DNA from: Thermaceae bacterium
GTDB lineage: Bacteria; Deinococcota; Deinococci; Deinococcales; Marinithermaceae
NCBI GenBank assembly: GCA_026985615.1
Contig: JALSQD010000060.1
Coordinates: 1-30,710 of the forward strand
Direction of reading: 5' to 3'
Length of the DNA stretch: 30,710 bases
Shown: positions 28,304 through 30,710 of the stretch, piece after piece
Position numbering within the stretch: position 1 is the stretch's first letter
How the letters are laid out: each line of letters opens with the position of its first letter
Notes under the pieces: generated by a model
Database searches by the model: none
Seen by the model: only the letters and a program-made list of their open reading frames with translations
What the model was told of the DNA's origin: nothing
Program-made: the position numbers and the translations under genes

Positions 28304-30038
28304 CCGCCTCGACTTCAAAGCCGTCGTCGAGCGTTACGTGCCCCTCAAGCCCGCGGGCAAGGGGCGCTGGAAGGGCCTGTGCCCGTTCCACAACGAAAAG
28401 ACCCCTTCGTTCTACGTGGACGAGAACAAGGGCATGTTCTACTGCTTCGGCTGCAAGGCCGGGGGCGACGTCTTCAAGTTCGTCCAGATGATCGAGGGGG
28501 TGGGCTTCCGCGAGGCGCTCGAGCGCCTGGCCCAGGAAACCGGCGTCGAGCTGCCCGAGCGCGGCCCCGCGCGCAAGCCCACGCGCGACCTCATCGAGGT
28601 CAACCAGCTGACGCTGGCCTACTTTCGCGAACACCTCGAAGGCCCCGCGCTCGACTACCTGCACAGCCGCGGGCTCGAGGACGCCACCATCGAACGCTAC
28701 GCCCTGGGCTTCGCCCCCAAGCGCTGGGACGGCCTGCTGCGCTACTTGCAGCGCCAGGGCGTGAGCCCCGAGCTCGCTCTCCGTGCCGGGGTGCTCGCCG
28801 AGAAGGACGGGCGCTTCTACGACCGCCTGCGCGGGCGCGTGGTCTTCCCCATCCGCGACCCCATGGGGCGGGTGGTGGCCTTCACCGGCCGCGCCCTCTC
28901 GGACGAGGACACCCCCAAGTACCTCAACACCCCCGAGACCGACGTCTTCAAGAAGAACCGCCTCCTCTACGGTTACCCCGAGGCCCGCAAGAGCCTGCGC
29001 GAGCGCAAGCGCGCCATCGTGGTGGAGGGACTCTTCGACGTGCTCGCCCTCGCCCAGATGGGCTGGACCGAGACCGTGGCGGTGCTGGGCTCGGCGCTCT
29101 CGCCCGACCAGGCCCGCCTCCTCGAACGCGCCGAGGTCGAGCGCCTCTACCTCGCCTTCGACGCCGACGAAGCCGGGCGCAAGGCCACGCTCGCGGGGCT
29201 CGACGTGGGCGTGGCGCGGCGCTTCCTCGCCTACGCAGTGCTCCTGCCCGAGGGGCGCGACCCCGGCGACCTGCTGGGCGACCTCGAGGGCAAGGCTGCC
29301 TTCGCACGCGCGCTCGAGGAAGCCCTACCCGAGGTCGAGTACCGCCTGGCCGCGGCCGCCGAAGGGGTGGACCTGAAGACCGCCGAGGGCAAGCGCGTCG
29401 TGCTCGAGCGCCTGCTGCCGCGGTTTACCGACGCCGAGCCCTTCGACCCCGTGGCCGAGGCGCTCAAGGCGGTGATCGTGGACCGGCTCGACCTCGACCC
29501 GCGTGCACTCGAAGACCTGATCCAGAGCCAGCGCCGCCGCAAGCGCCCGGTGGTGGAGCAGGCCCAGGTGGAGGCCGCGAGCCGCGACCAAGCCGACCGC
29601 CTCTTGCTGCTCGAGCTCGACGTGATCGCCCAGCTGCTCGCGGTGGGGCCCGACCAGCTGGCCGACTGGATCCGCTACGTGGAAGACCACACCTGGCCCC
29701 CGGAAGACACCTTCCTCGCAGAGTTCATCCGCGTGGCCGAAGAAGAGGGCTACAAACCCCGGCGCATCCTCGACCGCTTCGCCGAACGCGGCGAGGGCGG
29801 CCGGCTCTTCGAGCGCCTCATGCTCTCAGGCAGCGAACACCCCGGCGAACACAAAGAACAGCTCGACAAGAGCCTGGCGCGGCTGCGCGAGGCCTACCTG
29901 CTGCGCAAGCGCGCCCGCCTCACGGCCCAGCTCAAGACCGACCCCGATCACGCGCTCGAGATCCTCAAGGAAATCCAGGAGCTCGACCAGGCCATCGAGG
30001 CCGAGCGCCGACTCTACCGCGCCAGGAACGGCGGCTGA
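28278..30038 (+). CDS. dnaG: DNA primase
   Basis: The 586-residue enzyme makes RNA primers for replication. The N-terminal zinc-binding domain has Cys35, His38, Cys56 and Cys59 (CPFHNEKTPSF, YCFGCKAGGD). The RNA polymerase core includes YDRLRGRVVFPI and GRVVAFTGRAL, and a TOPRIM domain has Glu250 (VVEGLFDV), Asp295 and Asp297 (AFDADEAGR). The C-terminal region is helical and is expected to bind DnaB helicase. The length is normal. The ATG lies inside the end of the cyclase-like gene (26-bp overlap), so translation is probably coupled. I see no Shine-Dalgarno. No rpsU or rpoD, its common partners, is adjacent. Confidence 0.97.
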   Translation: MDPREEIRSRLDFKAVVERYVPLKPAGKGRWKGLCPFHNEKTPSFYVDENKGMFYCFGCKAGGDVFKFVQMIEGVGFREALERLAQETGVELPERGPARKPTRDLIEVNQLTLAYFREHLEGPALDYLHSRGLEDATIERYALGFAPKRWDGLLRYLQRQGVSPELALRAGVLAEKDGRFYDRLRGRVVFPIRDPMGRVVAFTGRALSDEDTPKYLNTPETDVFKKNRLLYGYPEARKSLRERKRAIVVEGLFDVLALAQMGWTETVAVLGSALSPDQARLLERAEVERLYLAFDADEAGRKATLAGLDVGVARRFLAYAVLLPEGRDPGDLLGDLEGKAAFARALEEALPEVEYRLAAAAEGVDLKTAEGKRVVLERLLPRFTDAEPFDPVAEALKAVIVDRLDLDPRALEDLIQSQRRRKRPVVEQAQVEAASRDQADRLLLLELDVIAQLLAVGPDQLADWIRYVEDHTWPPEDTFLAEFIRVAEEEGYKPRRILDRFAERGEGGRLFERLMLSGSEHPGEHKEQLDKSLARLREAYLLRKRARLTAQLKTDPDHALEILKEIQELDQAIEAERRLYRARNGG

Positions 30039-30191
30039 GCCCGGCGCGCCTCTTTCGAACGACCCGGATCTTTGTTGCTTTCTCTATCGAGAAAACCCCG
30101 AGCCACCGAGACTTGAGCCCCGCACACACCGCCAGGACCGGAAGCCATTGCCGCATCCGACGCGGCAGGGACACGGTTGACCGGCTTCGCC

Positions 30192-30228
30192 GGGATGTGG
30201 GTGAATCGGGATGTGGGATGTGGGGAAT
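30192..30228. repeat. 7-bp repeat array (GGGATGT)
   Basis: GGGATGT occurs at 30192, 30208 and 30215, with GGGTGAA (30199) and GGGGAAT (30222) between and after. The last three units are contiguous at 7-bp spacing; the first is out of phase by 2 bp. Confidence 0.65.
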
Positions 30229-30286
30229 CTCTTTTCGTCATAAATTTGCCGCTTACAGCCTCATCAACGGGCTTTTCGAACAAGGG

Positions 30287-30321
30287 CCACTACCCACACC
30301 CCACCTCCTACTTTCTACTTT
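30287..30321. repeat. 7-bp repeat array (CCACNNN/CTACTTT)
   Basis: Five contiguous 7-mers: CCACTAC (30287), CCACACC (30294), CCACCTC (30301), CTACTTT (30308) and CTACTTT (30315). The unit matches CYACNNN arrays elsewhere in the window. Confidence 0.75.
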
Positions 30322-30324
30322 TCT

Positions 30325-30462
30325 CGTATCCCCGAACCAGGCAGCCGAAGGCTGCCGAGATCCGGGAGCCTGCCATGAACTTGATTCAGGGTCCATGCTG
30401 TACAAAACGCAAGGATTTCGTTGCCGTTGACGGGCCCACCACAAGCCACTTGCCACAAGCCG
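30325..30462. repeat. First copy of a ~130-bp tandem imperfect repeat
   Basis: This copy contains, in order, CGTATC, a hairpin GGCAGCC-GAA-GGCTGCC (30340-30356), GATCCGGG, GGTCCATGC, an AAACGCAAGGATT-like stretch, GTTGC, GACGGGCCC and a CCACAAG 7-bp array (30439-30466). The second copy at 30470-30596 repeats the same landmarks in the same order with substitutions and a ~15-bp length difference. Confidence 0.65.
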
Positions 30463-30469
30463 CTTTATC

Positions 30470-30596
30470 CGTATCTCCGGACGACCGAGGCTGATAGCCG
30501 AGGGAGATCCGGGGTCCATGCCGGGCGGTAAAGCGAGATTAGGTTGCTGCAGACGGGCCCGCCGCAGGCCACAAGCTACAAGCCACAGGCCGGACT
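30470..30596. repeat. Second copy of the ~130-bp tandem imperfect repeat
   Basis: Landmarks in order: CGTATC, GGCT-GAT-AGCC (weakened version of the hairpin), GATCCGGG, GGTCCATGC, AAAGCGAGATTAGG, GTTGC, GACGGGCCC, then contiguous 7-mers CCGCAGG (30562), CCACAAG (30569), CTACAAG (30576), CCACAGG (30583) and CCGGACT (30590). Confidence 0.65.
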
Positions 30597-30710
30597 TGCG
30601 CGCAGCCTGCCCCACGACGCACCATGTATCTTCCACTTGGGGGTCTAACCGCTTGCACCAAGGGCTGATGAGCAATGCCCGTGTGCGTGATAGGCGGCCA
30701 CCCGCCCCGG

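Larger units (their letters stand above)
30039..30710. other. 672-bp gene-free region rich in repeats
   Basis: No convincing gene follows dnaG before the window end. Open frames here translate the repeats. The stretch holds a small hairpin at 30079-30094 (TTTCTC/GAGAAA), TGCCGC/GCGGCA near 30148-30167, several 7-bp repeat arrays and two tandem copies of a ~130-bp element, listed separately. The last ~110 bp (30600-30710) show no structure I can name. Confidence 0.65.

Noticed and set aside
30014..30283. 89-codon minus frame in the gene-free end region
   Set aside because: No recognisable domain, atypical composition, no promoter or ribosome-binding site, and part of it translates the GGGATGT repeat array.
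28379..30430. 683-codon + frame overlapping dnaG
   Set aside because: Arg/Pro/Ala-rich out-of-frame shadow of dnaG that runs into the repeat region. No domain or start signal.
30253..30675. 140-codon minus frame after dnaG
   Set aside because: It translates the two ~130-bp repeats; its internal similarity (two LVAxGLxxAR...MDP blocks) comes from the DNA repeat, not from a protein family.

Overview
The window is a compact, roughly 70% GC bacterial chromosome segment, almost certainly from the Deinococcota and most likely a marine or hydrothermal Thermaceae member (Oceanithermus or Marinithermus type). This assignment is inference. It rests on protein character (four-cysteine family 4 uracil-DNA glycosylase, long HflX, Omp85 envelope protein plus Lnt, parvulin foldase), on heavy CTC-GAG use for Leu-Glu, and on a regular arrangement of a TANNNT -10 element exactly 6 nt before the start codon, which implies widespread leaderless transcription. 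No rRNA, tRNA or CRISPR array was seen.

Layout: 1-113 is the 3' end of an insertion-sequence transposase. It is followed by a 415-bp gene-free stretch with palindromic GC-rich hairpins and arrays of degenerate 7-bp repeats. 529-2724 (+) holds a GNAT acetyltransferase, a putative HExxH metalloprotein and a glycerate/hydroxypyruvate dehydrogenase. 2815-4270 (+) holds two membrane-anchored proteins, one coiled-coil/HhH and one Ig-like/LysM. 4267-5459 (-) is a PEBP-family exported protein followed by a SufR-like Fe-S regulator. Divergent from these, 5627-7027 (+) encodes an exported octaheme cytochrome of the hydroxylamine oxidoreductase type, with a perfect palindrome in the shared promoter region. 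7102-7677 is a thioredoxin/peroxiredoxin-fold protein. 7697-10890 (-) holds a pseudokinase-PEGA membrane protein, guaA and rnhA. 11059-12215 (+) holds a hypothetical protein, the uracil-DNA glycosylase and a 53-aa membrane protein. 12222-15144 (-) holds purH and lnt. 15212-15922 (+) is a divergent phosphoesterase. 15905-19600 (-) holds hflX, an exported parvulin isomerase and queG. 19678-20220 (+) is a YdcF-like protein. 20217-22140 (-) is a likely operon of a purine nucleoside phosphorylase, yggS and divIVA. 22200-24650 (+) is a BamA/Omp85 protein. 24722-30038 (+) holds a hypothetical protein, a zinc-ribbon/adenylate-cyclase/ATPase/TPR giant and dnaG. 30039-30710 is gene-free and contains two tandem diverged copies of a ~130-bp repeat and more 7-bp arrays.

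Most genes are housekeeping: purine synthesis and salvage, DNA repair and replication, ribosome rescue, envelope assembly, division. Points that stand out are the HAO-like cytochrome next to a SufR-like regulator with a SufR-box-like palindrome; the leaderless promoter grammar, including stop codons that double as -10 elements; the 7-bp repeat arrays; a PNP whose purine-pocket residues match an adenine-specific enzyme; and the GCTCGAGC palindrome, about 20-fold over-represented.
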